Below, piece after piece: positions 15,054-24,683 of a stretch of 64,000 bases of DNA. The stretch lies in contig OZ240206.1 in NCBI GenBank assembly GCA_965197405.1, positions 3,224,001-3,288,000 on the forward strand, in the 5' to 3' direction. The notes under the pieces are model-generated. The model was given only the letters and a program-made list of their open reading frames with translations. It was not told the origin of the DNA and ran no database searches. The position numbers and the translations under genes are program-made. This stretch comes from G965197405 sp965197405. Lineage in GTDB: Bacteria > Chloroflexota > Dehalococcoidia > Lucifugimonadales > JAGWBF01. Position 1 is the stretch's first letter. Each line of letters starts with the position of its first letter.

Positions 15054-16841
15054 ATGAGCAACTTGACCGAAGGGTTACCCGCAGGACGGGGACCCGAAGG
15101 AGGAGCAGGGCACGCCTCACCCGTGCTCCTGGACGGGCATGACTTGCGTACCGCCTTCGAGGCTGCCACCCGTTGCCTGGAAAGACACAGGGACACCATC
15201 AACGCTCTCAACGTCTTCCCCGTACCCGACGGCGATACGGGCACAAACATGCTCCTGACCATGCGCTCGGTAAACGAGGAGTCCTCGCGAGCGTCTGTTC
15301 TTTCCGCCGGAGCTGCCATGGCGGCCATGGCCCAGGGGGCCCTTCTGGGGGCCAGGGGCAACAGCGGCGTCATTCTTTCGCAGTTTTTCCACGGCCTGGC
15401 CCTGGGCGTTGAGGGGAAGGAGAGGCTAAGCGGGCAGGACCTGGCCGAGGCGTTCAGGTTAGCCTCCAAAGCGGCCGATACCTCCGTCAGCAAGCCCGTA
15501 GATGGTACTATGCTCACGGTCATGCGCGAGCTTTCCCTAGCCTCATCCCGGCACGCAGACGGACAGGACCTCCCCCTGGATGCCCTATCCACATGGGAGG
15601 TCGCGCTGGAAGCGGGGAAAGAGGCGCTCTCCCGGACTCCCATGCAGCTTGCGGTGCTGCGAGAGGCCGGCGTTGTGGACGCGGGCGGCCAGGGAGTTGT
15701 GACCCTCCTCGAAGGGGCCTGGCGACATCTGCGCGGGGAGAACGTGGACGAGCTTGAGCTTGACATGAGCGTCCCCTTTTATGGAGATGGGTCCTCGGAG
15801 GATACCCCACTCGCTGCAACGTCAGCCCAGCCTGTGGTACACGAGGAGTACCTGGCAGCCACCGAGCATGAGATGTACGGCTACTGCACCCAGCTTCTCA
15901 TCTATGGGAGCGACCTGGACGTGGACGGGATTCGCGGCGAGCTATCCGCCATAGCCGAGTCCGCGGTAGTGGCGGGGAACGCGGGCCTGGTAAAGGTCCA
16001 TGTACACACCCACGACCCGGGGCCGGTGATAAGCTACGCCGTAGCCCTCGGCACCATCGGCCAGGTCAGCATGGAGAACATGGACCAGCAGCACCAGGGG
16101 TTTGTGTCCCTTCATCGCGGCGAGACCGGGACCTCGGATGCCTCCCAGAAGCCGGAGAGCCGGCCAGTGGCTACAGCCGTGCTGGCGGTGGCCTGGGGGG
16201 ACGGGTTTATCGAGCTGTTCAAGGGACTGGGCTGCGCAGCTATCATCACCGGCGGGCAGACAATGAACCCCAGCACCCAGGAGCTGCTGGACGCGGCCAA
16301 GGGTACGGGGGCGTCCGACGTCATCCTGCTGCCGAACAACCCCAACATCATACCTGTAGCCCGGCAGGCCGCCACCATAGCAGCCCAATACCCCGACGAT
16401 AGCATGAGGCTGCACGTTATCCCCTGCCGCACAATACCCCAGGGCATCGCCGCGCTCCTGGCCTTCAACCCCGAAGGTCCCCTGGACGGCAACCTCCCAT
16501 CTATGGAGGGGACCCTTCATACGGTGAAGACCATAGAGGTGACCAGGGCAGTGCGCCCGGCCACGCTGGGGGGACTTGACGTGAAGGAAGGGCAGCACAT
16601 CGGCCTCGTGGAGGGCGATTTGGTAGTGGCTGCGGATTCAGCCTTCGAAGCGCTCCAGCAGACCTTGACGAAGGAGGGACCCGGCGAAGGCCAGCTGATA
16701 ACCCTCTACTGGGGTGCTGACACGCAGGAGACCCAGGCCGCGGAAACGGCAGCCCAGCTACGGGAAACCATCCCAGGGGTCGGCGTGGAGGTTGTGCACG
16801 GGGGACAGCCCTTCTATCAATACATTGCTTCTTTGGAATAG
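15054..16841 (+). CDS. DAK2-domain fatty-acid kinase catalytic subunit (FakA/YloV-like)
   Basis: A 595-residue protein. The N-terminal DAK2/DhaL-type nucleotide-binding domain carries NVFPVPDGDTGTNML (metal-binding aspartates) and ARGNSGVILSQ. The middle and C-terminal parts match the YloV/FakA family, including EMYGYCTQLL, VKVHVHTHDPG and the GGQTMNPSTQELL segment. In Firmicutes FakA phosphorylates fatty acids held by a DegV-type FakB partner, supplying acyl-phosphate for phospholipid synthesis. The DegV-type gene 61 bp downstream supports the same role. GGGAGG precedes ATG 15054. The residues before DLRTAFEAATR (first 30) are a non-conserved extension. Confidence 0.88.
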   Translation: MSNLTEGLPAGRGPEGGAGHASPVLLDGHDLRTAFEAATRCLERHRDTINALNVFPVPDGDTGTNMLLTMRSVNEESSRASVLSAGAAMAAMAQGALLGARGNSGVILSQFFHGLALGVEGKERLSGQDLAEAFRLASKAADTSVSKPVDGTMLTVMRELSLASSRHADGQDLPLDALSTWEVALEAGKEALSRTPMQLAVLREAGVVDAGGQGVVTLLEGAWRHLRGENVDELELDMSVPFYGDGSSEDTPLAATSAQPVVHEEYLAATEHEMYGYCTQLLIYGSDLDVDGIRGELSAIAESAVVAGNAGLVKVHVHTHDPGPVISYAVALGTIGQVSMENMDQQHQGFVSLHRGETGTSDASQKPESRPVATAVLAVAWGDGFIELFKGLGCAAIITGGQTMNPSTQELLDAAKGTGASDVILLPNNPNIIPVARQAATIAAQYPDDSMRLHVIPCRTIPQGIAALLAFNPEGPLDGNLPSMEGTLHTVKTIEVTRAVRPATLGGLDVKEGQHIGLVEGDLVVAADSAFEALQQTLTKEGPGEGQLITLYWGADTQETQAAETAAQLRETIPGVGVEVVHGGQPFYQYIASLE

Positions 16842-16902
16842 CCGGGGAATAGCCGGTAGCGGCGGCCCATACATCGTCGCTATCATAAGCGAGGCGCGTA
16901 TC

Positions 16903-17757
16903 ATGGCGGTGAAGTTGGTTACGGACAGCACGTGTGACCTGCCCCAGGAGCTTGCCCAGCATTGGGGCATAACTGTAATCCCGTGCAACGTGCATTTTGA
17001 CGACGAGGTGTACAAAGACGGGATTGACATAGGCTCCGACGAGTTCTATCGCCGGCTGGTGTCCAGCGCCAGGCTGCCCACCACGGCCCAACCCTCCGTG
17101 AACGACTTCCTCCAGGTGTACAGACCCCTGACGGATGAAGGACATGACGTGCTATCCGTCCATCTTTCCGCCAAGTTCAGCGGCACCCTTAACTCGGCGA
17201 TACAGGCGAGGGAAGCGCTCCCTTCATCCGGGTCAGGCGGGCCGGGGCGCATAGAGATCATTGACTCGCAGCTGACCTCTATGGGGCTGGGTCTCATAGT
17301 CCTGGCGGCGGCGCAGATGATAAAATCCGGCGCTTCCTACGACCAGGTGGTTGCCGGGGTCCAGGCCTCCATGACTCAGACCCACTGCTATTTCCTCCTG
17401 GACACCCTGGAATATCTCCAGAAGGGAGGCCGCATAGGTAAAGCCAGCGCCTTCCTCGGCTCCCTTCTCAGCGTAAAGCCGATACTCACAATCAAGGATG
17501 GAGAGGCCCACCCCGCGGAGCGGGTCCGCACCAGGGAGCGGGGCGTGGGAAGGCTGGTGGACATCATAAGGGGACTGGCGCCCGTGAGTCGCCTGTCCAT
17601 CGTGTACAGCACCACAGCCGGCGACGCGGAAGCCCTGAAGGAACGCCTCGGGGACCTGGCATCTCAAGAAGAGATTATCGTGACCAGGTTCGGCCCGGTA
17701 GTGGGTACGTACCTTGGGCCTGGCGCATTGGGCGTAGTGGTGACGGCCTCCCGCTAG
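16903..17757 (+). CDS. DegV family fatty-acid-binding protein (FakB-like)
   Basis: A 284-residue protein starting MAVKLVTDSTCDLP, the DegV signature; the TDST segment binds the fatty-acid carboxylate. SAKFSGTLNSA and KGGRIGKASAFLGSLLSVKP are also typical. DegV/FakB proteins present a fatty acid to FakA for phosphorylation. ATG 16903 is chosen because family similarity begins exactly there; the longer upstream frame overlaps the previous gene. The adjacent FakA-like gene makes a complete two-component fatty-acid kinase likely. Two strong hairpins follow at 17791-17847. Confidence 0.9.
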   Translation: MAVKLVTDSTCDLPQELAQHWGITVIPCNVHFDDEVYKDGIDIGSDEFYRRLVSSARLPTTAQPSVNDFLQVYRPLTDEGHDVLSVHLSAKFSGTLNSAIQAREALPSSGSGGPGRIEIIDSQLTSMGLGLIVLAAAQMIKSGASYDQVVAGVQASMTQTHCYFLLDTLEYLQKGGRIGKASAFLGSLLSVKPILTIKDGEAHPAERVRTRERGVGRLVDIIRGLAPVSRLSIVYSTTAGDAEALKERLGDLASQEEIIVTRFGPVVGTYLGPGALGVVVTASR

Positions 17758-17790
17758 CGGCCGTCATTGGTATGAAGATGCTCGTCTGTC

Positions 17791-17847
17791 ATTCCCGCTT
17801 GCTCGGGAATCTATCTGCCACTCTTGGACTCCCGCTTTCGCGGGAGT
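17791..17847. repeat. Tandem GC-rich hairpins (extragenic palindromes)
   Basis: ATTCCCG-cttgct-CGGGAAT occupies 17791-17810 and ACTCCCGC-tttc-GCGGGAGT occupies 17828-17847 (8-bp stem, 4-nt loop). They resemble widespread extragenic palindromic repeats. They may also end transcription of the DegV gene, but neither has a T-run behind it. Confidence 0.65.
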
Positions 17848-17996
17848 GACGGTGGAGGGCCAGCCGCCATTCTCATCCTCTCATGTGGCCGTGGCAAGAC
17901 CATAGGCAATCGGCTTGAAAATGCCCCATTTTCATTGCTCGTTGTGCAAACTGCACCCTGCACGGGGGATTCCCGTCGTGGTAAACTGGCCTTGCG

Positions 17997-20615
17997 ATGA
18001 CCCCCAGAAACACTCCCTCCGACGCTCAACCCCTGCTGGAGTCCTTCCAAAAAATACTGAAGCTGGAGGAGAGCAAGGGCTTTGAAAACACCGCCGTAAT
18101 CGGGGGCCTGGACCGTTTCCTGGAGCGGATGGCCCCGGACATCGCTGCCGCAGTGGATGACCCGGACCCTGGGGAGCTTTCGGGCGTATCATATAGCCAG
18201 AGGACCCTCAGTGAACGGCAGGAGTGGGTGAGGCTCTGGCTGGCAAGGCTCGAAAGCCTCGCCCTTGAGAGACCAAGCCACCAGGATGCGGACCGTCAGG
18301 CGAGCGGGCCGGACTCAGACCAGGATAGCCCCCCTCCTCCCTCGGACACGCCCGCCCCGATTCGCCAGGAGGACGCGCCCCGCTCCACCCATCCCGATTG
18401 GGCAGAGTCGGAGCCCGGCACTCCGCCACAAGATCCTCCCGCCAGGCGCGCGCCCCTTCCACCGGGTCTCACCCTGGAGTCGCCGGTTGACCAGCTACGG
18501 GGCGTGGACGCGAAGCTCTCGACCAAGCTGCATCGGCTGGGCGTGTCCACCATCCAGGACCTTCTTTACCTCTTCCCCAAACGTCACAACGACTTCTCGA
18601 GAGTCGTCAAGATTTCCGACCTGGCGCCGGGCCAGGAGCAGACGGTAGTAGCCACCGTTTGGGAGGCCAGGCAGACCACGCTGGGCCGGGGCAGACTCAA
18701 GGCTACTGAGGCGGTGGTGGGTGACGAGACGGGGAATCTCCGGGTGGTCTGGTTCGGCCAGCCCTACCTGGCCCGGCTGCTCAAGCCCGACTCAAGGGTG
18801 GCCATCAGTGGCAAGGCGGACATCTACAAAGGGCAGATGCAGGTGCAGTCGCCCGAGTTCGAGATGCTGGACCGGCAGGACAGCCTGATACACACGGGCA
18901 GGCTGGTCCCCGTCTATCCCTCCACCGATGGCCTTACCCCCCGCAGGATACGGAGCATCGTATGGGAGGCCCTTGACCGGTGGTCGCCCCTCCTGGAGGA
19001 GTTCCTCCCGGAAGAGCTGAGGGAGAGGGCCGGGCACGCCCTGAGCCTGCCGAGGGGACTGATGTCCCTGCCCGAGGCCATCATGCAGGCCCATTACCCC
19101 GATGACCCGTCGGGGCTGGAGGCGGCGAGAAAGCGCCTGGCCTTCGACGAGCTTCTGCTGCTGCAAATGGCGGTGCTCATGCGCCGCAGGGACTGGCAGG
19201 ACTCCCTGGAGGGTATACCGGTCCGGGCCGACCCCAAAGTCCTGGAGAGCTTCACCGCATCCATGCCCTTCAGACTCACTGACGCCCAGGAGCGGTGCCT
19301 GGGAGAAATAACAGGCGACCTGGCGCGGGGCACTCCGCCCATGAACCGCCTCCTCCAGGGAGAGGTGGGCAGCGGGAAGACGGTGGTCGCCCTGGCAGCC
19401 CTGCTGGCAGCCGTCGCGAGCGGGCATCAAGGCTCCATAATGGTCCCCACGGAGGTGCTTGCAGAGCAGCACTTCGCCACGGTATCCCGGCTGCTGGCGG
19501 GCCTGGCAACCCCTGTACGGGAGGAGAACCACATCACCGTCTACCTGGACCCCCTCCCGGACCCCATCTCCCTGGGCCTGCTCACGGGCAGCACCAGAGC
19601 ATCCTTGAAAAGAGAGCTTTACCGGCGGGTTTCTGAAGGAAGCCTCGACATTATCATCGGCACCCACACCCTCATCCAGGAGGATGTAGAGATGCCCCGG
19701 CTGGCCCTAGCGGTAGTGGACGAGCAGCAGCGCTTCGGGGTAATGCAGCGGGCAGCCCTGAGACAGAAGGGTGGAGTGGCCCCCCATGTGCTGGTTATGT
19801 CCGCTACGCCGATACCAAGGACCCTGGCCCTGACTCTGTACGGCGACCTGGACATATCCGTCATAGACCAGCTGCCTCCGCGGAGGCAGCGAGTGCTGAC
19901 CCGGAGCGTCCCCCCGGAGCGGCGAGATGCAGCCTACGGCTTCGTGAGAAAAGAGATACGCAACGGGCGGCAGGCCTTCGTCATATGCCCGCTCATCGAG
20001 GAGTCGGAGGCGGTGGAAGCCAGGGCCGCGACCGGAGAGTACAAGCGCCTTTCCACCGAGGTATTTCCCGACCTTCGGCTGGGCCTGCTTCACGGCAGGA
20101 TGCCCTCGGGAGAGAAGGCCGAGGTTATGGGCAGGTTCCGCGACGGTGAGATAGACATACTGGTGTCCACGGCGGTGGTGGAGGTGGGCATAGACGTGCC
20201 CAACGCCACCGTCATGGTGGTGGAGGGCGCGCACCGCTTCGGACTGTCCCAGCTGCACCAGTTCCGGGGGCGGGTGGGTCGCGGCGAGCACAAGAGCTAT
20301 TGCCTCCTGCTGGCCGACTACTCTTCCCCTGAGTCCAGGGAGCGCCTCTCGGCGATGGAGCGCATATACGACGGTTTCCAGCTTGCGGAGGTAGACCTGG
20401 GCCTCCGGGGGCCGGGCGACTTTTTCGGCACCCGCCAGAGCGGTCTGCCAAGCCTGCGCGTCGCTCGCCTCTCGGACCAGGACCTGCTCAAGCTCGCCAG
20501 AGAGGAGGCGACGGCGCTCCTCCGGGACGACCCCAGGCTACGCGAACCCGCCCATAAGCCCCTTGCCGCCGAAGTGTCTCGGTTCCTGGACAGGGTGCGG
20601 GACGAGGTGAGCTGA
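17997..20615 (+). CDS. recG: ATP-dependent DNA helicase RecG
   Basis: An 872-residue superfamily 2 helicase that regresses stalled replication forks and branch-migrates Holliday junctions. An OB-fold wedge domain (about 200-300) precedes the helicase core: GEVGSGKT (Walker A, near 455), DEQQRFGV (DExH box, near 574), MSATPIPRT, and a second RecA-like domain with LLHGRMPSGEK, STAVVEVGIDVPNA and HQFRGRVGRG. E. coli RecG has 693 residues. The extra length is an N-terminal region of about 165 residues with a Pro/Ser/Asp-rich linker (about 95-160). The start ATG 17997 lacks a strong ribosome-binding site. Confidence 0.96.
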   Translation: MTPRNTPSDAQPLLESFQKILKLEESKGFENTAVIGGLDRFLERMAPDIAAAVDDPDPGELSGVSYSQRTLSERQEWVRLWLARLESLALERPSHQDADRQASGPDSDQDSPPPPSDTPAPIRQEDAPRSTHPDWAESEPGTPPQDPPARRAPLPPGLTLESPVDQLRGVDAKLSTKLHRLGVSTIQDLLYLFPKRHNDFSRVVKISDLAPGQEQTVVATVWEARQTTLGRGRLKATEAVVGDETGNLRVVWFGQPYLARLLKPDSRVAISGKADIYKGQMQVQSPEFEMLDRQDSLIHTGRLVPVYPSTDGLTPRRIRSIVWEALDRWSPLLEEFLPEELRERAGHALSLPRGLMSLPEAIMQAHYPDDPSGLEAARKRLAFDELLLLQMAVLMRRRDWQDSLEGIPVRADPKVLESFTASMPFRLTDAQERCLGEITGDLARGTPPMNRLLQGEVGSGKTVVALAALLAAVASGHQGSIMVPTEVLAEQHFATVSRLLAGLATPVREENHITVYLDPLPDPISLGLLTGSTRASLKRELYRRVSEGSLDIIIGTHTLIQEDVEMPRLALAVVDEQQRFGVMQRAALRQKGGVAPHVLVMSATPIPRTLALTLYGDLDISVIDQLPPRRQRVLTRSVPPERRDAAYGFVRKEIRNGRQAFVICPLIEESEAVEARAATGEYKRLSTEVFPDLRLGLLHGRMPSGEKAEVMGRFRDGEIDILVSTAVVEVGIDVPNATVMVVEGAHRFGLSQLHQFRGRVGRGEHKSYCLLLADYSSPESRERLSAMERIYDGFQLAEVDLGLRGPGDFFGTRQSGLPSLRVARLSDQDLLKLAREEATALLRDDPRLREPAHKPLAAEVSRFLDRVRDEVS

Positions 20616-20714
20616 TGGTCCCGGACATGACGGGCAGTATTCGGGATGTATTGACGCTCTTCTGTGTTTGCAGTAGTTTTGACCCAAGCAAGTCATCTTG
20701 AGGAGCGAGCAGCA

Positions 20715-21002
20715 ATGGAAGCCAAGAAGAAGAGTCTCACCCTCGACCTGGACCCTCTGGTACAGCGACGCCTGAAGGTGATGGCTGCGCTCAAGGGCAT
20801 AAGTATGCGGCAGTACTGCCTGACGGCCATAGACAAGGAACTGGCGATAGACGAGGCCAACGGCGCGCCCGGCCAACGCTCTGGCCGCTTTTCCTTCGCG
20901 AGGCTGGAGGCGACTCGAGATGAGATATTGGGGGACAGGGTGTTTCCCGGAGACTCGGTTGAGTTCATCCGGGAGGCCCGCGAGTCCAGGAACATCTCGT
21001 GA
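20715..21002 (+). CDS. Antitoxin-like protein of a VapBC-type pair
   Basis: A 95-residue protein with SLTLDLDPLVQRRLKVMAAL at the start, which fits a ribbon-helix-helix DNA-binding fold as in CopG/Arc-type antitoxins. A C-terminal tail would bind the toxin. A GAGGAGCG site precedes ATG 20715. The stop overlaps the GTG start of the PIN-domain toxin frame (GTGA), the usual coupling in such modules. Its toxin is frameshifted (see next entry), so the antitoxin may now be solitary. Family assignment rests on a short pattern plus context. Confidence 0.65.
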   Translation: MEAKKKSLTLDLDPLVQRRLKVMAALKGISMRQYCLTAIDKELAIDEANGAPGQRSGRFSFARLEATRDEILGDRVFPGDSVEFIREARESRNIS

Positions 21003-21444
21003 ACGGCCATGTCGTCGTGGACGCGAGCCTAGCGGTCAAGTGGTTTGTGAAAGAAGAAGGTCTGACGAGGCCCGCGCAATCGCCCGATCCTGGGAAGGCG
21101 GGGGGACCCGAATGGCAGCGCCACACTTCATGCCTGTGGAGGTGGCCAACGCCCTTCACAGGCGAGTAATGGGGAACGAGATGAGCGTAGAAGAAGCCGT
21201 GGGCCTGGTCGAGAGCCTGCTGGCGTCGGGGATTGAGTTGCATGATCCTCCCGACATTTACGGAAGAGCGCTGGAGTTGGCAAGCCAGCTCAATCAGGGG
21301 GCTGTCTATGACGCGCACTATCTTGCACTAGCGGAGACACTAGAGTGTGAACTGTGGACCGCCGACGAGAGGTTCTACAGAGCGGCGAGTCCCATCACCG
21401 AGAACGTACACTGGATTGGCGAGATTGGGGACGATGGACTATAG
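20999..21444 (+). pseudogene. PIN-domain (VapC-like) toxin with a -1 frameshift
   Basis: From GTG 20999 the frame reads HVVVDASLAVKWFVKEEG, a PIN-domain N-terminus with the first acidic residue. At about 21059-21061 the frame is lost, and the correct continuation SDEARAIARSWEGG begins at 21061 in the next frame. The remaining PIN residues are all there: PVEVANAL (Glu), YDAHYLALAE (Asp) and LWTADERFY (Asp). One missing base between GG and TCT would restore a full-length toxin of about 148 residues. VapC toxins cleave tRNA or rRNA. A sequencing error is the main alternative to real inactivation. Confidence 0.7.
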
Positions 21445-21601
21445 CGAGATAGCCAGCTTCAAAGGGTAGCCCTGTCACTCGCTGTGTCGAGACTCGCGGA
21501 GAAGCTACCTACTCAAAAGCTCTGCGCGGAGTCGCCTCCAGCCCCATCACCCGAGACCACCGCGCCGTTCGGAAGGATAACCCCGTCTTTGCAGTGGCAC
21601 T

Positions 21602-23461
21602 CTATCTGCCCCCGCCGAACTGCTCCTGGTAAAGCCTGGTGTAGAGGCCTGCCTGGGACAATAGCTGCAGGTGAGTGCCTTGCTCCACTATCCGGCCATG
21701 ATTAATGACGTAGATAACGTCGGCAGCCATGATGGTGGAGAGGCGGTGAGCGATGGCGATGGTGGTCCGGCCCTTCATCAAAGGCTCCAGGGCCCTTTGG
21801 ACGAACCGCTCGCTGGCGGTATCCAGGGCTGAAGTAGCCTCGTCCAGGATCAGTATCCTGGGCTGGTGTAGAATGACGCGGGCGATGGAGAGTCGCTGGC
21901 GCTCGCCCCCCGACAGCCTGTACCCACGCTCGCCAACGATGGTGTCGTAGCCTTCGGGGAATTCCATAATGCGATCATGGATGAATGCGGCCCGGGCAGC
22001 TTCCTCCACCTCCTCCTGGGTGGCGTCTGGGGCGCCGTAGCGTAGATTATTTCGGATGCTGGAGTGGAACAGGTAGCTCTCCTGGGTGACGTAGCCTATT
22101 AGACCGGAGAGGGACTCCAGCTTGATGTCTCGAACGTCCACGTTGTCAATGCGGACTGATCCCTCGGTGACATCGTAGAGACGATGGATGAGGTAGGAGA
22201 TGGTGGTCTTGCCGGCGCCACTGGGCCCGACGAAGGCGGCTAGCTGGCCGGACCGGATGTGGAAGCTGACGTCGTCCAGCACCCAACGAGATTCGGCCCC
22301 ATTGTTCTGGGTGGTACCCGCTGCACCGGCGCCGTTCTGGGAGTCGCCGTATCGGAGGCGGACCGATTGGAAGGAAACGTCGCCGGCCACCTGCTCCGGT
22401 CCCAGGTACACTGCTTGGGGGGCATCTACGATCTGAGGCTTTATGTCCAGGTATCCAAAGATGCGTTCGAAGAGGGCCAGGGAAGCCTGAAGCTCGACCG
22501 ATACCTGAAGCAGGCTGCCCATGGGGAAATAGAGCCGGCTTTGAAGGGTTGTGAAGGCGACAATAGTTCCGGCGGATACGCCCGCGGGACCATCGCCGGT
22601 GAGCAGGTAGCCGGCCAGCACATAAATGACCACCGGGGAGACGGAGAAGAATATCTGCATGGTGGTAAAGAAGGCCTGCCCCGTCATTTGCTGACGCACC
22701 GCCAGTTCCGACAAGCTCTGGTTCTCCTGATGAAACCTCCGAATCTCCTGGTTCTGCCGTCCGAAGAGCTTGGCCAGCATAATGCCGGAGATGGAGAGGG
22801 TTTCCTGGGTGATGGCGGTAATCTCGGCGGCGGATTTTTGGGCCTCGGCGGCGACGATACGGCGGCGCTGGCCCACCACTCGACTGAGGAAGACAAAGAT
22901 GGGCACAGTGCCTATGGCCACCAGGGTCAGCTCCCAGGAGAGGATGAGCATGGCCACCAGTGTGCTGATGACTATGACGATATTGGAGAGGACGTTGGAA
23001 AGGGTGCTGGTGACGACATTTTGAATCCCGCCCACGTCGTTGGCCACTCGGGACTGAATCTCCCCGGTCCGGGTGTCGGTAAAGAAGCCCAGGGAGAGAC
23101 TCTGCAAGTGCCGGTACAGACGATCGCGAAGGTCTCGCATGACCTTCTGGCCGATCTGATTGGTAAATAAGGTCTGGATGACACCCAGGCCGCCGCTGAT
23201 GACGGTGACACCCACCATGACCCCGCAAAGAATCCAGAGAAGGCCCAGGTCCGGGCCGCCACTGGAAGGGAAGAGGGCGGAATCAAACACCACCCGGATC
23301 AGGACGGGGTTCACGACACCCACCCCGGCGGTCACCAGGATAAGCAGACCGACAAAAGTTACCCGGAGCCAGTAGGGACGAAAGGCCGCCGCAATGCGGC
23401 CCACCAGGCCGGGGCTGGTCTCAGGGTTGTCGCCTGGCTTCTTTCCAGGTAGAAAGAACAT
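21602..23461 (-). CDS. ABC exporter, fused permease and ATPase (MsbA/MDR type)
   Basis: A half-transporter of about 619 residues. Residues 1-330 contain the six-helix transmembrane domain of type I exporters (LRVTFVGLLILVTAG, VMVGVTVISGG and others), with the coupling segment GFFTDTRTGEIQSRVANDV. The ATPase domain has Walker A GPSGAGKTT (near 417), signature LSGGERQRL (near 515) and Walker B ILILDEATSALD. It would act as a homodimer exporting lipid, drug or peptide. The start is uncertain: ATG 23461 or GTG 23467 fit the domain, whereas the longer frame to 23770 overlaps the next gene in another frame. It may be co-transcribed with the small membrane protein upstream. Confidence 0.9.
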   Translation of the reverse strand: MFFLPGKKPGDNPETSPGLVGRIAAAFRPYWLRVTFVGLLILVTAGVGVVNPVLIRVVFDSALFPSSGGPDLGLLWILCGVMVGVTVISGGLGVIQTLFTNQIGQKVMRDLRDRLYRHLQSLSLGFFTDTRTGEIQSRVANDVGGIQNVVTSTLSNVLSNIVIVISTLVAMLILSWELTLVAIGTVPIFVFLSRVVGQRRRIVAAEAQKSAAEITAITQETLSISGIMLAKLFGRQNQEIRRFHQENQSLSELAVRQQMTGQAFFTTMQIFFSVSPVVIYVLAGYLLTGDGPAGVSAGTIVAFTTLQSRLYFPMGSLLQVSVELQASLALFERIFGYLDIKPQIVDAPQAVYLGPEQVAGDVSFQSVRLRYGDSQNGAGAAGTTQNNGAESRWVLDDVSFHIRSGQLAAFVGPSGAGKTTISYLIHRLYDVTEGSVRIDNVDVRDIKLESLSGLIGYVTQESYLFHSSIRNNLRYGAPDATQEEVEEAARAAFIHDRIMEFPEGYDTIVGERGYRLSGGERQRLSIARVILHQPRILILDEATSALDTASERFVQRALEPLMKGRTTIAIAHRLSTIMAADVIYVINHGRIVEQGTHLQLLSQAGLYTRLYQEQFGGGR

Positions 23462-23534
23462 TCTCACGTTATCCGGAGCGCCCTTGCCGTCGAGCTGCCC
23501 GGCGCTCAGAGGCAGGCCCGGCAACAGGTCCGAC

Positions 23535-23957
23535 TCATTCGCGGGAAGCGTCGCGCCAGAGACGAAAGCCGGTAATCCCCGACACCAGTACGAAGAGGGG
23601 GTCCACAAACGTCCACATAAGCAGATTAATCTGCCCCTGGGAATCCGCGTCAACGGTGAGGTCGTCGAACCAGTTCCAGAAGAACCAGATGGCCAGCACA
23701 ATTGATGCGTAGAACGCCAGATTGACTTCCAGGTATTCACGAGTAATGGACTCGTCCGGCCCGCGCTCACCCAGGGTCCGCTTGCGGAAGTAGTGCACAG
23801 CCAACACTACCAGCACTGCCAAGGCCATGAAGCAGTCCAGGACATACCACACTCGGTCAATGTCCACAATGTCCGCGTAGAAGGGAGTAAACATGAAGTG
23901 CAACGCTACCGCAAGGGCTATCGCACCCAGGACGATGGCAAACAGCTTTTTCAACAT
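23535..23957 (-). CDS. Small membrane protein, function unknown
   Basis: A 140-residue protein with four predicted transmembrane helices: LFAIVLGAIALAVALHFMF, CFMALAVLVVLAVHYF, VNLAFYASIVLAIWFFW and LFVLVSGITGFRL. It has a charged loop GERGPDESITREYLE between helices 2 and 3. I do not recognise a named family. It lies directly upstream of the ABC exporter on the same strand, so a shared transcript is likely. GGAGAAG sits about 12 bp before ATG 23957. Confidence 0.75.
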   Translation of the reverse strand: MLKKLFAIVLGAIALAVALHFMFTPFYADIVDIDRVWYVLDCFMALAVLVVLAVHYFRKRTLGERGPDESITREYLEVNLAFYASIVLAIWFFWNWFDDLTVDADSQGQINLLMWTFVDPLFVLVSGITGFRLWRDASRE

Positions 23958-24287
23958 GGTTACAATTACTTCTCCGACGAAGGGCGAGGCGGACCCAATC
24001 AGTTGGACAGGGTGAGGCCGAAATTAAGAGCAAGCCTTGCCCTCTCACTTCCCTCTACTGATGTAAGTTCGTCCCCTGATTGTACCTGACTTGCTTGTGG
24101 AGAGCTACCTGGTCGCTAGGCGGAGCATCCCTCCCCCTAAACCTGAACGTTGTATGGTCCCCCGTCCATTACCTCCCGGAACTGGGCCGGTGGCGATACA
24201 CCCGCTCTCGGTCTCATCCACGTACTCCCCGCGATGCTGTCAGTCGAGCTAACGTCCGTACCCTCTACCGGTTTCTTCACAGACAGC
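23958..24287. other. Gene-free 330-bp stretch
   Basis: Lies between the divergently placed ends of the membrane-protein gene start and the 3' end of the PIN toxin gene. I see no gene, repeat, or convincing promoter here. Confidence 0.5.
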
Positions 24288-24683
24288 TTATGGCCCCTGC
24301 AACTCTGGGAAATAAGTTGCGTAGAAACCGCGATCCCGTGTGAGAAAGGCATCGGCCCGAGCAACGGCGTGGGCGCCGATCAGGAAATCGGCAATAATCC
24401 GGCCCCTCGACACGCCAGACTGCCGGTATCGAAACCAACGAGACCCGGCTTCATAGGCGATGGCGGTATCGATCGGAGAGAGTGCCACACTCATCTCTCG
24501 CAGCGCCCTATCGAGCGTGGGCCGGTCATCAAAAGCTGGCACGAGCTCCGCGTAGACCACGTCACAGACGAGAATGGCCCCTCTGTCATAGGCGTTTCTA
24601 AGCAACTCCTTGGAACGGGGGCCGTGGCGCTCGTCAGGGAGGAATACATCCAGCAGGATACTCGTGTCTACAGCAGTGATCAT
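24288..24683 (-). CDS. VapC-family PIN-domain toxin
   Basis: A 131-residue PIN-domain ribonuclease. The acidic active-site residues are visible in order: Asp6 in MITAVDTSILLD, Glu in VVYAELVPAF, Asp in RIIADFLIGAHA and Asp in LTRDRGFY. Toxins of this family cleave tRNA or other structured RNA and stop growth when freed from VapB. The ATG overlaps the stop of the AbrB-type antitoxin gene (ATGA), so the pair is translationally coupled. Intact, unlike the PIN gene at 21.0 kb. Confidence 0.88.
   Translation of the reverse strand: MITAVDTSILLDVFLPDERHGPRSKELLRNAYDRGAILVCDVVYAELVPAFDDRPTLDRALREMSVALSPIDTAIAYEAGSRWFRYRQSGVSRGRIIADFLIGAHAVARADAFLTRDRGFYATYFPELQGP

Noticed and set aside
21602..23770. 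722-residue form of the ABC exporter
   Set aside because: The first 100 residues overlap another gene in a different frame and show no transporter features.
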